A DNA stretch of 64,000 bases from Thiogranum sp. (GTDB lineage: Bacteria > Pseudomonadota > Gammaproteobacteria > DSM-19610). Below the pieces are notes generated by a model. It had not been told where the DNA came from. It ran no database searches and saw only the letters and a list, made by a program, of their open reading frames with translations. A program made the position numbers and the translations under genes. Where the stretch lies: the NCBI GenBank assembly GCA_030148805.1, contig JASBSS010000018.1:1-64000 (forward strand), given 5' to 3'. Numbering within the stretch: the first letter of the stretch is position 1; each line of letters starts with the position of its first letter. Shown one piece after another: positions 57,643 to 64,000 of the stretch.

Positions 57643-58590
57643 GTGGCGAAACGACAACGCCGGAACCCCGACGCCGCGTCCGCCAGCTCCCACGATCGCG
57701 ATTCCGAACCGGTCCGTGAAGGACTGGTATTGGCCCACTACGGCCGCGCCAGTCTGGTGGAAGGCGAAGACGGTAGCCTCGTGCGCTGCGCGACGCGCAA
57801 AAATCTCCCGCGCACCGTCAGTGGCGACCGCGTGCACTGGCTACCGACGGGAGCGCGGGAGGGCATCATCTGCACGGTGCTTGCCCGTCGCACCAGTCTG
57901 TGCCGCCCCGACGCCCAGGGGAAAATTCGAACCGTGGCGGCCAACATCGATCAGATCATTGTCGTCATCGCCAGTCGGCCCAGCTTCGAATACGCCATGC
58001 TCGACCGTTATCTGGTGGCCGCCGAACTGACCGGCGCACACCCGCTGATCCTGGTCAACAAAGCCGACCTGCTCGATAGCGAAAGCCGGGCGCGGCTGGA
58101 AGAACGCCTCGCGGTCTATCCGCAAATCGGCTATCCCCTGGTGTTCACCAGCAACCGCCGTGCCGACGGCCTGAAAGCGCTGCACGACCACCTGCGCCAC
58201 CACACCAGCGTGCTCGTGGGGCAATCGGGGGTGGGCAAGTCATCGCTGGTGCAATCGCTGCTGCCCGATACCGATATCCGCACCGGCAGCCTCTCGCAGG
58301 TCACCGGTCTGGGCCGGCACACCACCACCGTGGCCATGCTCTATCACGTACCGGGCGGCGGCCATCTGATCGATTCTCCGGGCGTGCGCGATTTCTTCCT
58401 CGGTAAAGTCGCGCCGGAAGAGTTACAGAAGGGATTCCGCGAATTCGCGCCTTTTCTCGGGCAGTGCCGCTTTCACAATTGCCGCCACCTCAGCGAACCC
58501 GGTTGTGCGCTGCACAAATCCGCGCGCGACGGCACCATCAACCCCCGGCGCCTCGCCAACTACCGCGCCATGCTCGAAACCATGAGTTAG
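57643..58590 (+). CDS. rsgA: small ribosomal subunit biogenesis GTPase RsgA
   Basis: 315-residue circularly permuted GTPase that tests maturing 30S subunits. Seen: N-terminal OB fold (GLVLAHYGRASLVEGEDG), G4 LILVNKADLLDSESR, G1 VLVGQSGVGKSSLVQSL, G3 DSPGVRDF, and the zinc knuckle C-x4-C-x-H-x5-C in CRFHNCRHLSEPGC. GTG start three bases after phhB. Its stop overlaps the convergent hinT stop. Confidence 0.96.
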   Translation: MAKRQRRNPDAASASSHDRDSEPVREGLVLAHYGRASLVEGEDGSLVRCATRKNLPRTVSGDRVHWLPTGAREGIICTVLARRTSLCRPDAQGKIRTVAANIDQIIVVIASRPSFEYAMLDRYLVAAELTGAHPLILVNKADLLDSESRARLEERLAVYPQIGYPLVFTSNRRADGLKALHDHLRHHTSVLVGQSGVGKSSLVQSLLPDTDIRTGSLSQVTGLGRHTTTVAMLYHVPGGGHLIDSPGVRDFFLGKVAPEELQKGFREFAPFLGQCRFHNCRHLSEPGCALHKSARDGTINPRRLANYRAMLETMS

Positions 58591-58931
58591 CCCGGCGGCC
58601 AATGCATGGGTCTTCCGGCCAGCAGATGCAGATGGATATGGAACACGCTTTGACCCGCTTCGGCGTTGCAGTTGATCACGCAGCGATACCCGCGTTCGTC
58701 GTAACCTTCCTGCGCGGCCAGTTTGACGGCCGTATGCATCATCCGGCCAAGCAGCGGAGCCTGTTCCTGGGTCACGTCGTTCAGCGTTGAGAGGTGCGTC
58801 TTGGGGATGATCAGCGCGTGCAGGGGTGCCTGCGGATTGATGTCGCGAAAGGCGAGTACCTGCTCGTCTTCGTACAAGGTGTCGACGTTGATCTCGCCCG
58901 ACACCATCTTACAGAAAGGGCAATCGGTCAT
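58587..58931 (-). CDS. hinT: HinT-type purine nucleoside phosphoramidase
   Basis: 114-residue histidine triad protein. Seen: DCPFCKMVSGEINVDTLYED, HALIIPKTHLSTLND and the triad QSVFHIHLHLLAGRPMHWPP. Length and HIHLHLL sequence fit HinT (hydrolysis of AMP-lysine and aminoacyl adenylates). Convergent with rsgA with a 4-base overlap. Confidence 0.95.
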   Translation of the reverse strand: MTDCPFCKMVSGEINVDTLYEDEQVLAFRDINPQAPLHALIIPKTHLSTLNDVTQEQAPLLGRMMHTAVKLAAQEGYDERGYRCVINCNAEAGQSVFHIHLHLLAGRPMHWPPG

Positions 58932-59002
58932 AAGGGCTCCGCGGTTGGCGAGGAATCGGCTGACAGCTTAAAACCCGTCGCCGCCGAGTTCAACGCGGCG
59001 CT

Positions 59003-59368
59003 TCAGACGAAATAATTGACCGACCGCCCCTGCAGGCGATCACTCAGCGACTCGACCTGGGCATGATTCAAATAACGCGCGAGCGCCGCGCGGCCGCCGG
59101 AAGCGATCCGGGAGTGGCCTGCCGCGTCGCCCGCCTGGGCGAACTCCAGCCCGCGCTCGTCGATATAGGCCCGGGTGGACTGGTAGGCGCCACGCTCGCG
59201 CTGCAGCAGCTCGCCCTGCACGACACGCTCGCGCTCGCTCGCCGGCGCGACGGCGGCAGGCCCGCGCCCGCCCGCCGGCGCCGCGGTCGCGATCGACGCG
59301 GTGCGCGCGGGTGCCCTGTAGATACCGCCGCTGGCGTGTCCCGCCGCCGGCAGTCTGCTGATGTCCAT
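59003..59368 (-). CDS. hypothetical protein, Ala/Gly/Arg-rich
   Basis: 121 residues, no signal peptide or membrane segment. The N-terminal half (SGGIYRAPARTASIATAAPA) is low-complexity; the C-terminal half has a more regular helical part with QSTRAYIDERGLEFAQAGDA and ends QGRSVNYFV. No family recognised, though short C-terminal patterns of this kind occur in uncharacterised gammaproteobacterial proteins. Located between hinT and recR; the recR terminator separates it from the recR transcript. Confidence 0.6.
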   Translation of the reverse strand: MDISRLPAAGHASGGIYRAPARTASIATAAPAGGRGPAAVAPASERERVVQGELLQRERGAYQSTRAYIDERGLEFAQAGDAAGHSRIASGGRAALARYLNHAQVESLSDRLQGRSVNYFV

Positions 59369-59457
59369 GGCCGACCGACCCCTTACGGTGTCTTCCCGTG
59401 TAGTGAAGCGTACTTGGCGGAAAAAAGTTTACCGGTTTTTTTTGACTTTGCACCGTG

Positions 59458-59484
59458 ACAAAAAACCGGCGAAAACAGCGCCGG
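59458..59484 (-). terminator. intrinsic terminator downstream of recR
   Basis: On the minus strand CCGGCG (59479-59484), a 7-base loop, CGCCGG (59466-59471), then six or more T. It closes the dnaX-ybaB-recR transcript 70 bases after the recR stop. Nearby CCGGTTTTTT and AAAAAACCGG at 59432-59470 form an additional inverted repeat with a long loop. Confidence 0.85.
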
Positions 59485-59556
59485 ACGAAACTTTTTTTGT
59501 CAGTGGGAACAAGGCGCTGGAAATCCAACACCAGACCTGAGGAAAAGGCTGTAGGA

Positions 59557-60150
59557 CTAAAAATCGCGCCGCCCGGAAAACGCGTGCGACAAGGTGCCGC
59601 TGTCGATGTACTCCAGTTCGCCCCCCATGGGCACGCCGTGGGCGATACGGGTGGTCCGCAAACCGTGCTGATGGGCCAGGTCGCTGATGTATTGTGCGGT
59701 AGCCTCGCCCTCGGCGGTCGGATTGGTCGCCAGGATCACTTCGGCCAGTTGCGGCTGCGCCAGTCGTTGTGCCAGGTGGTCCAGACCCAATTGCGCCGGC
59801 CCGATACCATCAAGCGGTGACAGGTGGCCCATGAGCACGAAGTAGTGTCCGCGATAATCGGTTGCCTGTTCGATGACTTCAACGTCGACGGGCGATTCCA
59901 CCACACACAGCTGAGTAGCGTCGCGCGTTGCATCGGCACACACAGCGCAACGTTCTGTCTCACACAGATTGCGACACTCACTACACCGGCCAATCGCGCT
60001 CATCGCGCGCTCGAGCATCTGGGCCAGCACGCGGCCGCCTTCGCGGTCGCGCTCCAACAGGTGATAAGCCATGCGCTGTGCGCTCTTGTTGCCGACCCCT
60101 GGCAGACAACGCAAGGCATCGATCAACTGACGGATCAAGGGAGAAGGCAT
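59557..60150 (-). CDS. recR: recombination mediator RecR
   Basis: 197 residues. Acts with RecO/RecF in loading RecA at gaps. Seen: N-terminal Hh[21 protein letters not shown], zinc finger [16 protein letters not shown], and Toprim [20 protein letters not shown] with [12 protein letters not shown]. Last gene of the dnaX-ybaB-recR operon; 4 bases after ybaB. Confidence 0.97.
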   Translation of the reverse strand: MPSPLIRQLIDALRCLPGVGNKSAQRMAYHLLERDREGGRVLAQMLERAMSAIGRCSECRNLCETERCAVCADATRDATQLCVVESPVDVEVIEQATDYRGHYFVLMGHLSPLDGIGPAQLGLDHLAQRLAQPQLAEVILATNPTAEGEATAQYISDLAHQHGLRTTRIAHGVPMGGELEYIDSGTLSHAFSGRRDF

Positions 60151-60154
60151 GAAT

Positions 60155-60481
60155 TCAGAACGGCAGTTTCATCCCCGGCGGCAGATTCATGCCGGCGGTC
60201 ATGCCCGCCATACGTTCCTGGGTCGCTGTCTCGATACGGTGGGCGGCATCGTTGATCGCCGCGGCGATCAGGTCTTCGAGCATTTCCTTGTCCTCGCCCA
60301 CCAGCGTGTCGTCGATACTCACGCGCCGGACCTCGTGACGTCCGCTCATGGTGATTTTCACCAGTCCGCCGCCGGATTCGCCCGTCACTTCCATGCTGGC
60401 GAGTTCTTCCTGCGCCTTCTGCATATTGGCCTGCATCTGCTGGGCCTGCTTCATCAGATTGCCAAGTCCACCTTTCATCAT
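60155..60481 (-). CDS. ybaB: nucleoid-associated protein YbaB/EbfC
   Basis: 108 residues. Seen: [40 protein letters not shown] and [20 protein letters not shown], then the Met-rich end [16 protein letters not shown]. Two adjacent ATGs (60481 and 60478) are possible starts. Lies between dnaX and recR as in E. coli and most bacteria. Confidence 0.96.
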   Translation of the reverse strand: MMKGGLGNLMKQAQQMQANMQKAQEELASMEVTGESGGGLVKITMSGRHEVRRVSIDDTLVGEDKEMLEDLIAAAINDAAHRIETATQERMAGMTAGMNLPPGMKLPF

Positions 60482-60506
60482 CGCGTTCCTTAGGTTTAAA
60501 TCAGCG

Positions 60507-62114
60507 TTAACTATCCAACGGCCGTATCGTGTCCACGTGCAGCGTCGCGTCGAAGGCCTCCTGTATCGCCTTGACATTGGGGTCGGATTCTATGGTATCG
60601 ATCGCCGCGGCCTGGCGCCGCTCGGCCGCGGCGCGTTGTTCCACCGCCGGGGTAAGCTGCGCCTCGCCGGCAATTTCTATTTCCAGAGACACGGGGCTGT
60701 TCAAACTGGCGCTCAGCGCCTCTTGCAGGCGCGACTGACGTTGTTTGTTCAGCAACTGGCGGCAGGCGGGATCCAGCACCATCGACCAGCGATCGTCGCT
60801 GCGCGCTTTCAACGCACAGTTCATCGCCAGTTCCCTCACCACGCCTTTGAGCTGCAAGCCCTCTATCAACTCGTTCCAGAACTGCTCCAATGACTCGGCC
60901 GACGCGTCCGCGCAGGGACGCGATACCGGCGGCGGCGACGTTTCCTGCGCCGCCTTCATGCCTTTTGCCGCGGGCGTGATATCGGCGGCGCGCCCGACGG
61001 CCGGCTGTTCGCGGGAGTCCGACTCGCCCTGAACGGGCCGAAAGGCGAGCATGCGCAGCAAGACCATTTCAAGTCCGGCACGCGGATCCGGCGCCAGGGG
61101 CAGGTCACGCCGCCCGATCAGGCCGATCTGGTAGTACAACTGCACGTCCTCGGCGCTCATTTCCCCGGCCAGCGACAAGATCGCCTCCCGCTCGTCGAGA
61201 TGCTCATCGACCGCCGCGGGCACCGCCTGGGCGACGGCGATCTGCTGCAACGCCGAAAGCAATTGCGCCAGCAGGTCCTGGTAGTCCGGCGCCTGCTGGG
61301 CCAGTTCCGCCACCGACGCCAGCAGGCCGGCGGCGTCGGCCGCGGCCAACGACCTGAGCATGGAGACCACGCGAGCGCGTTCGATGGTGCCGAGCATGCT
61401 GCGCACGTCGCTCTCCGAGACCGCCCCGCCGCCAAAGGCGATCGCCTGATCGAGCAGACTGAGCGCGTCGCGCATGCTGCCGTCGGCGGCACGCGCCAGC
61501 AGTCGCAGCGCGGGCGCCTCGGCCGTGAGTCGCTCCGCTTCCAGCAACTGGCGCAGATGGCCCTCGATCAAAGGCGGCGGCAGGCGCTTGAGGCTGAACT
61601 GCAGACAACGCGAAAGCACGGTGGCGGGCAGCTTCTGCGGATCGGTGGTGGCCAGCAGGAACTTGACGTGCGGCGGCGGCTCTTCCAGCGTCTTCAACAG
61701 CGCATTGAAACTATGGGCGGAGAGCATGTGGACTTCGTCGATCAGATAGATCTTGTAACGCCCGCGGGTCGGCGCATATTGCACGTTGTCCAGCAGTTCC
61801 CGGGTATCCTCGACCTTGGTGCGCGAAGCGGCGTCGACCTCGATCAGGTCGACAAAACGCCCCTCGTCGATTTCCAGGCAGGTGCCGCATTGACTGCAAG
61901 GCTCGGCACTGACCCCGCTCTCGCAGTTCAACGACTTGGCGAAAATACGCGCCACCGTGGTCTTGCCCACGCCCCGGGTACCGGTGAACAGGTAGGCATG
62001 GTGCAGGCGGTCGTTGTCGAGCGCGTTGATCAACGCGCGCAGGACATGCTCCTGGCCGACCATTTCGGCGAATTTACGCGGACGCCACTTGCGCGCCAGA
62101 ACCTGGTAGCTCAT
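60507..62114 (-). CDS. dnaX: DNA polymerase III subunits tau/gamma
   Basis: 535-residue clamp-loader ATPase. Seen: [20 protein letters not shown], Walker [21 protein letters not shown], zinc site [23 protein letters not shown] and [18 protein letters not shown]. Shorter than E. coli tau (643), the linker between domains III and V being reduced. I saw no AAAAAAG slippery heptamer on the coding strand, so a frameshifted gamma form is not evident. Confidence 0.96.
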   Translation of the reverse strand: MSYQVLARKWRPRKFAEMVGQEHVLRALINALDNDRLHHAYLFTGTRGVGKTTVARIFAKSLNCESGVSAEPCSQCGTCLEIDEGRFVDLIEVDAASRTKVEDTRELLDNVQYAPTRGRYKIYLIDEVHMLSAHSFNALLKTLEEPPPHVKFLLATTDPQKLPATVLSRCLQFSLKRLPPPLIEGHLRQLLEAERLTAEAPALRLLARAADGSMRDALSLLDQAIAFGGGAVSESDVRSMLGTIERARVVSMLRSLAAADAAGLLASVAELAQQAPDYQDLLAQLLSALQQIAVAQAVPAAVDEHLDEREAILSLAGEMSAEDVQLYYQIGLIGRRDLPLAPDPRAGLEMVLLRMLAFRPVQGESDSREQPAVGRAADITPAAKGMKAAQETSPPPVSRPCADASAESLEQFWNELIEGLQLKGVVRELAMNCALKARSDDRWSMVLDPACRQLLNKQRQSRLQEALSASLNSPVSLEIEIAGEAQLTPAVEQRAAAERRQAAAIDTIESDPNVKAIQEAFDATLHVDTIRPLDS

Positions 62115-62180
62115 AAACTATGATTCAGAAATCGGACTTGTCGGATCACAGGCCCCAGTATAACAGCCGGGCTGAAAGGA

Positions 62181-62292
62181 GGTGACCCGCACCAGCCACA
62201 CCCCGGCGCCCAAATCCACTGCTGCGGCTGCTCCCTTCCGGGCCTGACCGGGTTCACAGCTTATTGTCGCGGGGGGACCGATGCGGGCCACC
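62181..62292 (-). ncRNA. ffs: signal recognition particle RNA (4.5S, small bacterial type)
   Basis: On the minus strand the conserved SRP apical core GGTCAGGCCCGGAAGGGAGC is followed by AGCC, giving the symmetric/asymmetric-loop core bound by Ffh. The 5' end GGTGGCCCGCA (62292-62282) pairs with the 3' TGCGGGTCACC (62191-62181) to form the closing helix. Length about 112 nt fits the small bacterial SRP RNA. Ends within a few bases are approximate. It lies upstream of dnaX on the same strand. Confidence 0.95.
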
Positions 62293-62516
62293 ATAACCGG
62301 GATTGCTGGCACGGCCATTGCCGCAAAGAGCGGCATTGTACCCTGCGCGGGGCCGGCGGTCATCCGCCGTGGAAAGGCACCGGGAACCAGGCCCGCGGCG
62401 GCGGCATTCACCCCAGAAGCTGCGTGTGTTTAAACCTTTGGGTTCCCGGAATAATTCCTGATAAAATCACTCAACTATTTTCTGGCAGATGCGGACAAGC
62501 ATCAGGAGTGATTCAC

Positions 62517-62852
62517 ATGCAGGCAGAAGTCAACGGCAAAACCATTGAACTGAGCGAGGCCGGGTGGTTGGTCAACCTGGACGAGTGGAGCGAGGAACTG
62601 GCGGTCGAAATCGCCAAGAATGAAAAAATCCCCCAGCTGACCCAGGAACATTGGGACATCATCAACACGGCGCGCGAATACTTTCTGGACAATGGGACCG
62701 TGTGCGAGCCGCGGCAGTTCTCGAAAATCATGAAAACCCGCTATGGCAAGGACCGCAGCGACCAGAAGTACATCTATTCGCTGTTCCCGACCGGTCTGAT
62801 CAAGTGCGCCAACAAGGTCGCCGGACTGCCCCGCCCGAAAGGCTGTAGTTGA
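62517..62852 (+). CDS. DsrC/TusE family sulfur-relay protein
   Basis: 111 residues from ATG with AGGAG 8 bases upstream. Seen: MQAEVNGKTIELSEAGWLVN and the C-terminal arm LIKCANKVAGLPRPKGCS. The penultimate Cys (CysA) is present. The second arm Cys of DsrC normally lies 10 residues before it; here that position is Asn and a Cys occurs two residues earlier. So it is neither a textbook DsrC nor a single-Cys TusE. Followed by a strong terminator, so it is monocistronic. Confidence 0.92.
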   Translation: MQAEVNGKTIELSEAGWLVNLDEWSEELAVEIAKNEKIPQLTQEHWDIINTAREYFLDNGTVCEPRQFSKIMKTRYGKDRSDQKYIYSLFPTGLIKCANKVAGLPRPKGCS

Positions 62853-62876
62853 TCCCCGAGGGCCCACATCCCGGCG

Positions 62877-62903
62877 AAAAAGCCCCTTTCCGGGGCTTTT
62901 TTT
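62877..62903 (+). terminator. intrinsic terminator after dsrC/tusE-like gene
   Basis: AAAAAGCCCC (62877-62886), a five-base loop, GGGGCTTTTTTT (62892-62903). Symmetric A/T flanks mean it could also act for transcription from the right. Confidence 0.92.
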
Positions 62904-62950
62904 ATGGCGGATACTTGAGAGCCTGATTTCGCGACGAGCCCATCAATACC

Positions 62951-63937
62951 GTGGACAGCGACTCGACGTTGCCGCCCGTGTTTGCGCGCCCCACGCTGGC
63001 GGTCAGCGCCTGCCTGCTGGGACAACCGGTGCGCTACGACGGCGGCCACAAACGGCTTGCCTACCTCACCGACACCTTGGCCGCGCAGGTCGAGCTGGTC
63101 GCGCTGTGCCCGGAGGCCGGCAGCGGTCTGGGCGTGCCCCGCGCGCCGATTCAGCTGATCGGGGATGCCGCGCATCCCCGCGCCCTGGCCGTACACGACC
63201 CCACGCAGGATGTCACCGCCCCCCTGCAACGCTACGCCCGCGAGCGGCTCGCCGAGCTGCGCCAGGCCAGCGGCTGCCTGCTCAAGCGCGACTCGCCCAG
63301 TTGCGGTTTGCGCGGCGTCAAGCTGCGTGCCAGCCCCACGGCGCGCGCGCGACGCCGCGCCACCGGTATCTTCGCCGCGGCGGTGCAGGCGCAGCTGCCT
63401 TGGTTGCCGCTGGAACAGGAAGACGTGCTGGACGTCCCCTGGCGGCGCGACAGTTTTCTGCTGCGGCTTTACACCTACAGCCGTTGGCAAGAGCTGCTGC
63501 GGGAGGCGTCGGAACGAACCGCGCTGGAACGCTTTCATCGCCTGCACCTTCCCCTGGTCATGGCGCGCTCGCAGGCGGCCGGCCGCCGCCTCACGCGCTA
63601 TGTGCAATCGAGCCGGCATCCCTGGCACCACGCCGGCACCCCCTACATCCAGGCGCTGCTTGACGTGTTGCGTCGCCCGGCGACGCGCGCGCGTCACCAC
63701 CGGGTCTTGCGCAGTCTCGCGGACTCGTTGCAGCCGCGAGTCGCAGCCCCCGTTTTGCGCCAACTGCACGCGCAGCTCCAGGCCTACGAGAACGGTTCCC
63801 TCCCCTTTTCCAGCGTCCACGCAGCCTTACGCCGGTGCGCCCACCAGGCGACCGCTGCCGATTTTTGCGGCTGGCTCTACCTTGACCCGTATCCTCCCAG
63901 TCTGCGGGACACGAAGCCCGAAACCGCCGCGGAATAA
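62951..63937 (+). CDS. DUF523 and DUF1722 domain protein
   Basis: 328 residues. N-terminal DUF523: SACLLGQPVRYDGGHKRLAY, ALCPEAGSGLGVPRAPIQLI and KRDSPSCGLRGVKL, with several cysteines likely binding a metal cluster; C-terminal DUF1722 with FHRLHLPLVMARSQAAGRRL and LHAQLQAYENGSLPF. Similar two-domain proteins (YbgA-like) are often near photolyase or genes for 2-thiouracil or cobalamin, but none is adjacent here. GTG start with weak RBS. Function unknown. Confidence 0.87.
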   Translation: MDSDSTLPPVFARPTLAVSACLLGQPVRYDGGHKRLAYLTDTLAAQVELVALCPEAGSGLGVPRAPIQLIGDAAHPRALAVHDPTQDVTAPLQRYARERLAELRQASGCLLKRDSPSCGLRGVKLRASPTARARRRATGIFAAAVQAQLPWLPLEQEDVLDVPWRRDSFLLRLYTYSRWQELLREASERTALERFHRLHLPLVMARSQAAGRRLTRYVQSSRHPWHHAGTPYIQALLDVLRRPATRARHHRVLRSLADSLQPRVAAPVLRQLHAQLQAYENGSLPFSSVHAALRRCAHQATAADFCGWLYLDPYPPSLRDTKPETAAE

Positions 63938-64000
63938 AGCGGGCCACTGCAGGGTCTCTCCTTCGGGTGTCGCCGCAAGCCTTCACCAAATGGGGGCGTA

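Noticed and set aside
59378-59440. Possible sigma-28 flagellar promoter before the 59003 gene
   Set aside because: TAAACTTT and ACCGGTAA fragments occur but with the wrong spacing for the TAAAGTTT-N11-GCCGATAA consensus.
60507-62114. Programmed frameshift site in dnaX
   Set aside because: No AAAAAAG-type slippery sequence seen on the coding strand; the protein simply ends after a shortened C-terminal domain.
63938-64000. Right-hand end of the window
   Set aside because: Only 63 bases follow the last stop codon; no gene, tRNA or clear terminator could be supported there.

Overview
The window is a contiguous stretch of a high-GC gammaproteobacterial chromosome. Several genes point to that class: the EF-P paralogue YeiP/EfpL, the RNA polymerase recycling factor RapA, an IscR-type Rrf2 regulator, a DUF3581 gene, DUF1249, and the dnaX-ybaB-recR order. 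A DsrC/TusE-family protein, a TusA-like protein and cytochrome c maturation genes would suit a respiratory, possibly sulfur-metabolising lineage, but no dsr or sox operon is present, so that is only a hint. I saw no CRISPR array, tRNA, rRNA, prophage or insertion sequence.

Layout. 1-4356 is the ccmABCDEF heme-delivery operon on the minus strand, cut by the window edge inside ccmF; a YgiQ-type radical SAM gene lies directly upstream on the same strand. 6712-11732 holds glycogen synthase, an alkaline-phosphatase-fold hydrolase and a two-component system. 11861-15412 is a secreted spondin-domain protein followed by a compact bufferin (RiPP) cassette: Cys-rich precursor, MNIO/DUF692 iron oxidase and DUF2063 partner. 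15450-30949 is mostly translation and RNA housekeeping (yeiP, rapA, csp, arfB, yheS, rluA, hrpB) mixed with poorly characterised conserved genes and a diguanylate cyclase interrupted by an in-frame amber codon. 30965-36839 carries a divergent Lrp-type regulator/leuA pair with an ordered operator array, a lone PstS-like binding protein, a HerA-like ATPase and a secreted FG-GAP propeller. 36843-41071 is an RND efflux operon without an outer-membrane channel. 41072-41598 is a 527-bp divergent intergenic region with DnaA-box-like nonamers, a very AT-rich tract and a sigma-32-type promoter in front of lon. 44009-54223 has rluE, a tusA-tetR operon with a clear promoter/operator, methyltransferases, an HDOD-GAF protein, an Fe-ADH operon, an unannotated 51-residue membrane protein, iscR with its own box, and a PGM1-type phosphoglucomutase. 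54272-63937 is a housekeeping block: orn, M48 protease, a small cytochrome c, phhB, rsgA, hinT, recR-ybaB-dnaX, SRP RNA, a DsrC/TusE-like gene and a DUF523/DUF1722 gene.

How the genes may work together. GlgA and Pgm are two steps of glycogen metabolism. The two-component system immediately precedes the spondin/bufferin genes and is a plausible, unproven, regulator of them. The most unusual observations are the compositional and phylogenetic break inside ccmF (mosaic gene or assembly chimera), the bufferin/spondin locus, the amber-interrupted diguanylate cyclase, the DnaA-box/AT-rich element upstream of lon, and the three-site Lrp-type operator array. Homology statements rest on recognising family motifs by eye; no database search was possible.
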